Assembly: GCA_018432645.1 (NCBI GenBank)
Contig: JAHDSP010000222.1
Coordinates: 1 to 18,992 of the forward strand
Reading direction: 5' to 3'
Source of the DNA: Bacteroidales bacterium
Lineage (GTDB): Bacteria > Bacteroidota > Bacteroidia > Bacteroidales > DTU049
Length of the DNA: 18,992 bases
Below, one piece after another: positions 13,045-18,992 of this stretch. The notes beneath the pieces were generated by a model. The model did not search any database. It worked only from the letters and a program-made list of their open reading frames with translations, and was not told the DNA's origin. The first letter of the stretch is position 1, and the number at the start of each line of letters is the position of its first letter. Both the position numbers and the translations under genes were made by a program.

Positions 13045-15438
13045 ATGAAAAAACAAAAAATTTTATTAATCATTATGCTGATGTTTAGCGTCAGCTTGAG
13101 TAGTCAGATTACTATTAATGGAAAAGTAATCGACAAAGACTCGCAAAAGCCATTATCATTTGCTAATATTAAAATTGAAGGTACATTTCTAGGAGCAGTA
13201 TCTGGTAATGATGGTAATTTTAGCTTACAAGTTAAATCTTTACCTATTACTTTAATTATTTCTTATATTGGTTATGAAACTGATACAATTGTGGTAAATG
13301 AGAATCAATTTTTAACTATTTATTTAGCTCCTAAATCTATTTTAACTGATGAGATCACCGTTACCGCTATTAGACAAGATGACAATGCTCCAAAAAATTT
13401 TACTAATTTATCTATCGAAAAAATTCAATCTATTAAAACAGGACAAGATTTACCACTAATTTTAAATTTTACTCCCTCAGTAGTAGCCACCAGCGATGCA
13501 GGTAATGGAGTAGGATATTCTGATATTAGAATTCGTGGGACAGATATTACTAGGATAAATGTAACTATCAATGGTGTACCATATAATGATCCTGAATCTC
13601 AAGGTGTTTTTTGGGTTGATATTCCAGATATTGTTAGTTCAGCAGATAATATTCAAATACAACGTGGTGTTGGTACTTCTAGCTTTGGTACGGCTTCTTT
13701 CGGTGCTAGTATTAATATTCTAACTGGTGTTATGAAAAATGATCCTTTCGTAGAATTACAAACTCATGGTGGTTCTTTTAATACTTGGGGAGCCTCAGCT
13801 AAATTTGCTACTGGATTAATAAAAGATAATTGGTACCTCGAGGGTAGATTATCTCATCAATATTCTGATGGATATATTGACAGAGCTTGGTCTAATCTCA
13901 ACTCTGCTTATCTATCTGGTGGTTATTATGGTAAAAATACTATCGTAAAAGGACTATTTATGGCTGGAATAGAAAAAACATATCAAGCATGGGGCGGCGT
14001 GCCAAAAGAATATTTAGATGATCCTATATTGCGTAGATACAATCCTTATACTTACGAAAATGAAACAGATAATTATTGGCAATATCATTATCACTTGAAT
14101 GTAACTCAAAAAATAAATGATAGAAATACTTTCAATGCTACTCTGTTTTATATTGACGGATTAGGCTATTATGAACAATACAAAAAGGATAAAAAATTAT
14201 CAATTTATAATATTCTACCTGTGATTTTAATAGATACTACAAATAATGATACAGTTACAATTAAATCAATGGATATCATTCAAAGAAAATATTTAGAGAA
14301 TGATTTTTATGGTGTAATAATGAGCCATATTTTTGATAATAGTAAAAATTTAAAAATTAGAACTGGTCTGAATCTTTATCAATATGATGGGTGGCATTAT
14401 GGCAAAATTATTTGGATGCAATATGCTCATAATACTCCTATTAATTATGAATGGTATAGAAATAGAAGTATAAAAAAAGAATTTAGCATATTTACTAAAA
14501 TAGATTATACTATTAATAAATATTTGAATTTATTCACTGATTTGCAATATAGATATATCGATTTAGCTATTAAAGGGACAGATGATGCATTTATTTCAGA
14601 TACTTTATATAAATATTATAATTTTTTTAATCCTAAACTAGGTTTAGTTTATAAGATTTCTAAAAAAGATGAATTATATTTACTATCAGGTATCAGCCAT
14701 AGAGAGCCTAATAGGGATAATTTAATGTTGGTTACCGAGGATAGTCTGAAACCTGTGCCTGAAACGCTATATGATATAGAGTTAGGTTATTCACGTTATT
14801 TCAGTAAGGGAATAGTGAATATTAATACTTTTTATATGTATTATGATAATCAGCTTGTACTCACAGGCAAGATTAATGATGTAGGTGACCCTATAATGCA
14901 AAATGTGCCAACAAGCTATAGAGCTGGTGTAGAACTAATATGGAATTTTAATTTTACTAAATGGTTGAGTTGGGATGCTAACTGCACTTTCAGTGAAAAC
15001 AAAATTAAAAAAATGAAAATTTATATTGATGATTATGATTTGTGGCCACAGCAGAGAATATATCAAGTAGAAAATAGGCCAATTAGTTTTTCACCATCTA
15101 TTGTGGCTTCTAGTATCTTAACTTTCAAGCCCATTAGTAATTTATCTATTTCTTTGCAATCTAAATATGTTTCTAAACAATATATCGATAATACTGGCGA
15201 TGAAGAATGCGTAATTGACCCATTTTTTGTAAATAATCTTAGAATAGATTACTCTATAAAAGCCAAAAAATTTGATAAAATTAATTTATTTGTGAATTTT
15301 AATAATATTTTTAATGAATATTATGAGACAAATGCTTGGGTGTATCGTTATTATGAAGCTGGCAATGAGTATAAAGATTTCGGATATTTCCCACAAGCTA
15401 CTTTTAATGTCATTGCTGGGCTAAACTTCTATTGGTAA
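13045..15438 (+). CDS. TonB-dependent outer-membrane receptor, probable thiamine transporter
   Basis: 797 residues. Signal peptide 1-21 (MKKQKILLIIMLMFSVSLSSQ); CarboxypepD-regulatory-like domain about 22-100 (INGKVIDKDSQKPLSFANI ... GNFSL ... YIGYETD); TonB-box-like DEITVTAIR about 106-114; plug domain about 125-230 (SDIRIRGTDITRINVTINGV, DNIQIQRGVGTSSFG, SFGASINI); then the 22-strand barrel region ending in an aromatic terminus, VIAGLNFYW. The build is that of Bacteroidota TonB-dependent receptors. Its leader carries a TPP riboswitch, and riboswitch-controlled receptors of this kind (OMthi in Bacteroides) import thiamine, so import of thiamine or a related precursor is the best reading. No inner-membrane thiamine transporter or thi gene lies next to it. 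Energy must come from a TonB system elsewhere; the TonB-domain protein at 11610 lacks an anchor. Confidence 0.92.
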   Translation: MKKQKILLIIMLMFSVSLSSQITINGKVIDKDSQKPLSFANIKIEGTFLGAVSGNDGNFSLQVKSLPITLIISYIGYETDTIVVNENQFLTIYLAPKSILTDEITVTAIRQDDNAPKNFTNLSIEKIQSIKTGQDLPLILNFTPSVVATSDAGNGVGYSDIRIRGTDITRINVTINGVPYNDPESQGVFWVDIPDIVSSADNIQIQRGVGTSSFGTASFGASINILTGVMKNDPFVELQTHGGSFNTWGASAKFATGLIKDNWYLEGRLSHQYSDGYIDRAWSNLNSAYLSGGYYGKNTIVKGLFMAGIEKTYQAWGGVPKEYLDDPILRRYNPYTYENETDNYWQYHYHLNVTQKINDRNTFNATLFYIDGLGYYEQYKKDKKLSIYNILPVILIDTTNNDTVTIKSMDIIQRKYLENDFYGVIMSHIFDNSKNLKIRTGLNLYQYDGWHYGKIIWMQYAHNTPINYEWYRNRSIKKEFSIFTKIDYTINKYLNLFTDLQYRYIDLAIKGTDDAFISDTLYKYYNFFNPKLGLVYKISKKDELYLLSGISHREPNRDNLMLVTEDSLKPVPETLYDIELGYSRYFSKGIVNINTFYMYYDNQLVLTGKINDVGDPIMQNVPTSYRAGVELIWNFNFTKWLSWDANCTFSENKIKKMKIYIDDYDLWPQQRIYQVENRPISFSPSIVASSILTFKPISNLSISLQSKYVSKQYIDNTGDEECVIDPFFVNNLRIDYSIKAKKFDKINLFVNFNNIFNEYYETNAWVYRYYEAGNEYKDFGYFPQATFNVIAGLNFYW

Positions 15439-15494
15439 AATAATTTATTAGTTTTTTATTAATAACATTTTTTCAAAGGTAAATACAGTGAATA

Positions 15495-15581
15495 TTGATG
15501 GTTAATGATTAGTTGATGAGCTGATGAGAATAGATGATAAATAATAAGTGATAGGTGATAAATGATAGGTGATGAGATAAG
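15495..15581. repeat. Low-complexity TGATRA-rich tract
   Basis: Imperfect reiterations of TGATGA, TGATAA and TGATAGG over about 87 nt after the receptor gene, followed by a CACAAATAAA-rich stretch (15610-15642). No coding frame is visible. It looks like decayed short tandem repeats. Confidence 0.55.
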
Positions 15582-15680
15582 GAGTTTAGTAAGATATTAG
15601 TTTTAAATTAGTCCACAAATGCACACAAATAAACACAAATAAAAGATAAAGATTGATGAGTTGAAGTAAAAAGTTTAATT

Positions 15681-15720
15681 GAAACAGGCGTTTAGATAAT
15701 AAAATCTTTTTCAATATTTT
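15681..15720 (+). repeat. Upstream arm of the dispersed repeat, copy C
   Basis: Aligns at about 80% with 8812-8850. As there, it lies upstream of a 50-nt hairpin repeat, but here the intervening stretch is longer (about 277 nt against about 63 nt) because a hairpin-rich block has been added. Confidence 0.5.
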
Positions 15721-15818
15721 GTATTATAAAAGAATACCTTTACAATAATTAGTAAGCTCTAATAATACCGCATTGGGAAATGATTTGTAATAAAACAAGC
15801 AAGCCGCGATGGGCAGAA

Positions 15819-15865
15819 GGGTTTACACTGTTTGAGCAAGCTAAAGCTTGCGAGTTTGTAAACCC
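15819..15865. repeat. Nested hairpin
   Basis: Outer stem GGGTTTACA (15819-15827) with TGTAAACCC (15857-15865); inner stem GCAAGCT (15836-15842) with AGCTTGC (15845-15851). It could form one long hairpin with an internal loop. It lies in the non-coding stretch 15439-16186. Confidence 0.6.
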
Positions 15866-15893
15866 CAAGAGGTGATTGCGTAGTTTATAACTA

Positions 15894-15982
15894 CCCTGTC
15901 AGGCTTTGCCTGACACCCCTTCGGAGAAGGGGAATCGCACTGTATTCCCCTCTTATAGAGGGGATGTCTCGTAGAGACAGGG
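15894..15982. repeat. Cluster of four tight hairpins bounded by inverted CCCTGTC/GACAGGG
   Basis: Four consecutive perfect stems with 3-nt loops: TGTCAGGC/GCCTGACA (15897-15915), CCCCTTC/GAAGGGG (15916-15932), TCCCCTCT/AGAGGGGA (15946-15964) and TGTCTC/GAGACA (15965-15979). The block is bounded by CCCTGTC (15894-15900) and its complement GACAGGG (15976-15982), as in a small non-autonomous repeat. It is much GC-richer than its surroundings. Sequences of this type occur dispersed in related genomes, which is recalled rather than checked. Confidence 0.65.
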
Positions 15983-15997
15983 GTGTTAGCATGAGCG

Positions 15998-16047
15998 GAG
16001 ACCTTTCTTTTGTTACTTTTCTTTGTGTGGTTGACAAAGAAAAGTAA
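15998..16047. repeat. 50-nt hairpin repeat, copy C
   Basis: 48 of 50 positions match copies A and B. Stem arms 16013-16026 and 16034-16047 are perfect; the loop is GTGGTTG instead of GTAGTTG. One change lies in the loop and the other outside the stem, so the stem has been kept. Confidence 0.85.
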
Positions 16048-16118
16048 ATTAAGCAAAAATTTATTAAAATTCAATTATACTTATAAGAAATAAAGCTATT
16101 ATTAATACATTCCCAATA

Positions 16119-16154
16119 ATAATTTAATTATTAATTAAACGCCTAATTCAATAA
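16119..16154 (+). repeat. Downstream arm of the dispersed repeat, copy C
   Basis: Matches 12817-12852 at 33 of 36 positions. It is followed by TAATTTAG (16161-16168), a near match to the -7 promoter element, 18 nt before the next gene. Confidence 0.6.
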
Positions 16155-16186
16155 ATTTAATAATTTAGCAAAAATTTTTAAACTTT

Positions 16187-16639
16187 ATGATGAAAAAATA
16201 TTTATTTTTGTTATTATTATCATTAATACCCTATTTTGCTTTTAATCAAGTAGATACAGTGGTCTTTGATCAATTAACTGCTGAGCATCATTTACAAATT
16301 GTAAAATTAAAAGATAAGTTCGCTACACCACATAAGAAATATAAACTAAAAACACCTATTAAGTTTAATTCGTTTGCATTTGGTTGGCAAGTAGATAAAA
16401 AAATATCTCCATCAGACATTGTTATTTATTATCGTGTGCATAAAAAAAATAGTAAGTGGACAGATTGGAAAAAAGACGAAGCATACATTACTCCAGATGA
16501 AACTCGCTGGCAAATGTATCAGACAAATTTATTATTTGGTATCGATGTTGGGCTAAATGATAAAATAGAATTTTATTATGAGATGCCACCAAATGTTACA
16601 TGCAATGGCTTATATTTGATTTTGCAAAATGTAAAATAA
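16187..16639 (+). CDS. Small secreted protein of unknown function
   Basis: 150 residues. Signal peptide MMKKYLFLLLLSLIPYFAF, ending near NQ (21); starting at the second Met (16190) is equally possible. The mature part is rich in aromatic residues and looks all-beta: KFNSFAFGWQVD, DIVIYYRVHKKNSKWTDWKK, a short MYQTNLLFGIDVG, and KIEFYYEMPP near the end. The pattern 'hydrophobic strand - R-V ... W-x-x-W' recalls the N-terminal beta domain found before some peptidoglycan-recognition amidase domains, but there is no amidase part here and the resemblance is weak. It follows repeat copy C and precedes the Crp/Fnr regulator by 51 nt. Each has its own promoter-like element. Confidence 0.65.
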   Translation: MMKKYLFLLLLSLIPYFAFNQVDTVVFDQLTAEHHLQIVKLKDKFATPHKKYKLKTPIKFNSFAFGWQVDKKISPSDIVIYYRVHKKNSKWTDWKKDEAYITPDETRWQMYQTNLLFGIDVGLNDKIEFYYEMPPNVTCNGLYLILQNVK

Positions 16640-16663
16640 ATATTTTATTTAAAAAATTAGAAT

Positions 16664-16671
16664 TATATTTG
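16664..16671 (+). promoter_or_regulatory. Bacteroidota -7 element for the Crp/Fnr gene
   Basis: TATATTTG matches TAnnTTTG exactly, 19 nt before the ATG at 16691. Confidence 0.5.
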
Positions 16672-16690
16672 TTTTTTAAAAAATTAATTT

Positions 16691-17410
16691 ATGGATACAA
16701 TTATTTCTTCAGTTCCTTCACATCATACATCTAAATGCAATTGTGAAGATTGTTTTATTAATTTAATGGCTAGCCAACATCTAGCACCCACTATTTGCGA
16801 TAAACTTTATGATAGTAAACAGGAAACAAAATTTCAACAAGGGGAAGTTATAATAGAAGAGGAGAAAAATATAAATAGATTTTTATATATAAAAGATGGT
16901 TTAATAAAAGTAAGTCAAATGACTGATAATAATGAAAATCGTATCATTTCTATTGCTCGACCACATGATAATATTACTTTACTAACTTTTTTTAGCAGTG
17001 AGAAATATTTGTATACAATGACAGCTTTAGAAGATTCTGTCGCTTGTTCTTTTCCTTATCAGCTAATGCTAGATGTCATAAAATCTGAAAATGAATTCGC
17101 CTTTGGCATACTAAATATGATTAGCTTTGCTTCTAGTAAAGTAATTAATAATTTTGTTAAATTATCAAGTAAAAATTTAAGAGGCCGTATAGCTACTATA
17201 TTGCTAGATTTCGCAGATAATATTTATAAAAACGATTCTTTTGATTTACCACTTTCTAGAAAAGAAATAGCAGAATTAATAGGTATGACTGTAGAAAATG
17301 TCATTAGAATATTAAGTGAATTTAAAAAAGACGGCATCATAAATATTGGTGGCAAAAGTATAGATATTGTAGATCGACAAAAATTGCAATTAATAGCAAA
17401 TTTTGGTTAA
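16691..17410 (+). CDS. Crp/Fnr-family regulator with FNR-like cysteines
   Basis: 239 residues. Residues 40-130 form the cyclic-nucleotide-binding-like beta-roll (FQQGEVIIEEE, FLYIKDGLIKVSQ, LEDSVACSFPYQ), followed by a long dimer helix (135-165) and a winged helix-turn-helix (185-228) with LPLSRKEIAELIGMTVENVI. The N-terminus has C16-N-C18-E-D-C21, where CEDC resembles the CQDC of E. coli FNR. Cys119, in ALEDSVACSFPY, aligns with the fourth FNR ligand Cys122. The FNR Cys29 position is not Cys here; Cys16 or Cys36 could replace it. This suggests an iron-sulfur sensor of oxygen or NO. The recognition helix reads ExxIR where FNR has ExxSR, so the DNA target may differ. The cAMP-binding residues of CRP are not evident. 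A single gene with its own promoter. Confidence 0.87.
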   Translation: MDTIISSVPSHHTSKCNCEDCFINLMASQHLAPTICDKLYDSKQETKFQQGEVIIEEEKNINRFLYIKDGLIKVSQMTDNNENRIISIARPHDNITLLTFFSSEKYLYTMTALEDSVACSFPYQLMLDVIKSENEFAFGILNMISFASSKVINNFVKLSSKNLRGRIATILLDFADNIYKNDSFDLPLSRKEIAELIGMTVENVIRILSEFKKDGIINIGGKSIDIVDRQKLQLIANFG

Positions 17411-17448
17411 AAATAGATAACTAATTTTTGTAGAAATAATTTTTTGAT

Positions 17449-17725
17449 GGTTCTATAACGTTTATTGTGGGTTAATTATTTTATCACAAAGGGCACCAAG
17501 ATATTACACAAAGTTTATCCTGTTAAATAATTCCGCATAAGCGGAATTGCTTTGTATTTAACAGGATGAACAAAGTGGCGTTTTAAGCTTTCATTTTTCC
17601 TCTGTGTTCTTTGTGCCTTCTTTGAGAACTCTGTGGTTAATATTCAACTGTTTAATAATAAATAAAATTCATTTTTATAAAATTAGTTTTTTTTAATCTT
17701 TGCCCATTTAAAACGTTATAGAACC
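17449..17725. mobile_element. MITE-like element with 15-bp TIRs and 8-bp target duplication
   Basis: Perfect terminal inverted repeats GGTTCTATAACGTTT (17449-17463) and AAACGTTATAGAACC (17711-17725). The flanks TTTTTGAT at 17441-17448 and 17726-17733 are identical, an 8-bp target site duplication. The 277-nt element has no coding frame. Inside is a strong hairpin, TCCTGTTAAATA (17518-17529) with TATTTAACAGGA (17555-17566), enclosing ATTCCGC/GCGGAAT (17530-17547). CACAAAG-type repeats lie on both sides, in opposite orientation. An 8-bp duplication is typical of IS1595-family transposition, and GGTTCTAT also occurs in the palindrome beside the IS1595-like transposase at 4371. It fills nearly all of the non-coding stretch 17411-17819. 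Confidence 0.85.
17518..17566. repeat. Strong nested hairpin inside the MITE
   Basis: Two stems stacked on each other: 12 bp (17518-17529 with 17555-17566) and 7 bp (17530-17536 with 17541-17547), with a 4-nt tip loop ATAA and a 7-nt bulge on one side. It could end transcription from the Crp/Fnr gene or be a structural feature of the element. Confidence 0.7.
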
Positions 17726-17819
17726 TTTTTGATTTTTTAATAAGTAATTTTTTTTTAATAATTTTTTAAAAAAAATCATTAAATATGTCAAATTAATGTA
17801 ATTTAGCTAAAAAATATTT

Positions 17820-18992
17820 ATGGTATATATCAATAAATTATGGTTTTTATTTATTTTTTTGATTTTCATTAAATTAAACCTATTTAGTCAATTAATTGTT
17901 AACTTACACCCTACTGATGATACTATAATTGTATGTGCTGAAAGTTTTGTAGGTTTATATGCTGAGGTTGCTGGAGGTAATTCTCCTTATACATATCATT
18001 GGTATGGAGCTGACTCATTATTATTAAATAATGTTTCTCCTTCTACAACTTTTCTTTCTGATGTTCCAGGCACCTATTTAATAGGATGTGAAGTTACCGA
18101 TGGCAATGGGAATACTGCTAAAGATAGCATAATAATTATTGTTAATCCTTTACCACCTTTAATAGTAAGTCCCCAGCTAGATAGCTTATGCTTTGGCGAT
18201 TCTATTACTTTATCAGCTAGTGGTGCTAATACAATATTATGGTTTAATGATGTTGATAGCCTTTTAGGATGGGGAAATTCTATTACTCTACATCCATTAT
18301 ATTCTAGTAATTATTCTGTCGTAGGTATAACAGCTGGATGTAGTAAAACTTTACCTATAAATATTAAAGTATATCAACCACCTACTGTAAATGCTGGTAA
18401 TGATATAACTTTGTGCCACTTAGATACTGTTTTTTTAAATGCTTCAGCTACTGATTATACTGGAATTCATTGGTCATCAAGTGGTACAGGATCTTTTAAT
18501 GATGCTAATATTTTAAATCCAGAATACATACCATCTTTGGCTGATTGGAATAATGGTTCTGTTATCATAACACTGACTGCTTATGCTCATGTTGATTGCC
18601 CAGATGCAACAGATCAATTAACTATTAATTTTATCGATATTCCTGACCTCATCTTTTCTACAGATACTACTATATGTGAAGGGTCAAGTGTTAATATTGT
18701 AGCAAATGGCGCAAATTCTTACTTGTGGAGTGAAGGTAGCACTACATCTTCTATAACGGTATCTCCTTTAGCTAATACAACATATTACGTTACAGGATTC
18801 ATTGACATTTGTCAGAGAGAAGATAGTTTTATTGTATATGTTAATCCAGCTCCAGTAATTAATTTAGGCAATGACACCACAATTTGTTATGCTGAGACTA
18901 TTACAATATCTGCGACAGCAGGTTTTACTGACTATCTATGGAATACAGGAGATACAACAGATTCAATAATAGTAATACCAACAGATACAACA
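17820..18992 (+). CDS. Large secreted protein with PKD/Ig-like repeats, 5' part
   Basis: Begins at ATG 17820 and is open to the window end: 391 codons without a stop. Signal peptide MVYINKLWFLFIFLIFIKLN, ending near LFSQ (24). After it come repeated beta-sandwich units of about 80-100 residues. These include a PKD-like unit (GGNSPYTYHWYGADS, then DVPGTYLIGCEVTDGNGN) and units opening with a cysteine motif and a tryptophan strand: GNDITLCHLDTVFL, TDTTICEGSSVNIVANGANS-YLWS and GNDTTICYAETITI ... YLWNTGDTT. This pattern is typical of large Bacteroidota surface or secreted proteins, many of which end with a type IX secretion signal or a gliding-motility-associated C-terminal domain; the C-terminus here is outside the window. 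It may be an adhesin or cell-surface filament. TAATTTAG (17799-17806), near the -7 motif, lies 13 nt upstream. Confidence 0.85.
   Translation, partial: MVYINKLWFLFIFLIFIKLNLFSQLIVNLHPTDDTIIVCAESFVGLYAEVAGGNSPYTYHWYGADSLLLNNVSPSTTFLSDVPGTYLIGCEVTDGNGNTAKDSIIIIVNPLPPLIVSPQLDSLCFGDSITLSASGANTILWFNDVDSLLGWGNSITLHPLYSSNYSVVGITAGCSKTLPINIKVYQPPTVNAGNDITLCHLDTVFLNASATDYTGIHWSSSGTGSFNDANILNPEYIPSLADWNNGSVIITLTAYAHVDCPDATDQLTINFIDIPDLIFSTDTTICEGSSVNIVANGANSYLWSEGSTTSSITVSPLANTTYYVTGFIDICQREDSFIVYVNPAPVINLGNDTTICYAETITISATAGFTDYLWNTGDTTDSIIVIPTDTT

Noticed and set aside
15610..15645. CACAAATAAACACAAATAAA tract as a possible tandem repeat array or origin iterons.
   Set aside because: Only a few irregular units, with no replication gene or DnaA-box cluster nearby.
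15894..15982. Regularly placed short stems that at first look CRISPR-like.
   Set aside because: The stems differ in sequence from one another; there is no repeated unit with spacers and no cas gene in the window.
15841..16074. A 77-codon minus-strand reading frame in the hairpin-rich block.
   Set aside because: It runs through the inverted repeats and the 50-nt hairpin repeat, has no promoter-like sequence or family resemblance, and its composition follows the repeat.

Overview
The window is AT-rich DNA that looks like a member of the Bacteroidota. The evidence is a run of promoter elements matching the Bacteroidota -7 motif TAnnTTTG placed 8-32 nt before start codons, the absence of clear Shine-Dalgarno sequences, and characteristic gene families: a DoxX protein fused to a periplasmic C-terminal domain, a Wzi-like outer-membrane barrel, a TonB-dependent receptor with an N-terminal carboxypeptidase-regulatory-like domain, a stand-alone TonB C-terminal domain protein, and a large surface protein with PKD/Ig-like repeats. 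The genus cannot be told from the sequence.

Layout. 1-4322 is housekeeping: the C-terminus of PanC, rdgB on the minus strand, a DoxX-type membrane protein, tgt, and an LptF/LptG-type permease overlapping tgt by 4 nt. 4371-5378 is an IS1595-like transposase on the minus strand, next to a perfect 29-nt palindrome. 5587-8710 holds adenine deaminase and a Wzi-like outer-membrane barrel.

8711-12760 is an accessory island made of Rhs tip fragments. A first Rhs core tip (9021) carries a C-terminal domain whose metalloprotease centre is deleted. It is followed by two small exported paralogues (9461, 9922). A second tip (10446) has an intact HELGH zinc-protease motif and is followed by a third exported paralogue (11154), a stand-alone exported TonB C-terminal domain protein (11610) and another exported protein of unknown family (12028). 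A bare Rhs core remnant (12550) closes the island. This is the pattern of orphan Rhs toxin/immunity cassettes. The exported immunity candidates suggest that the toxin acts at or outside the inner membrane. A 50-nt hairpin repeat flanks the island on both sides (8914 and 12710) and recurs at 15998.

12877-15438 is a promoter, a TPP riboswitch and a TonB-dependent receptor, so the receptor is probably an outer-membrane importer of thiamine or a precursor. 15439-16186 is non-coding and rich in low-complexity sequence, clustered hairpins and the third copy of the 50-nt repeat. 16187-17410 holds a small secreted protein and a Crp/Fnr regulator with FNR-like cysteines. 17441-17733 is a MITE-like element with 15-bp terminal inverted repeats and an 8-bp target duplication. 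From 17820 to the window end runs the start of a large secreted repeat protein, open at the 3' side.

The most unusual parts are the Rhs tip array with its three paralogous exported immunity candidates and one catalytically deleted toxin copy, and the repeat and MITE elements around it.
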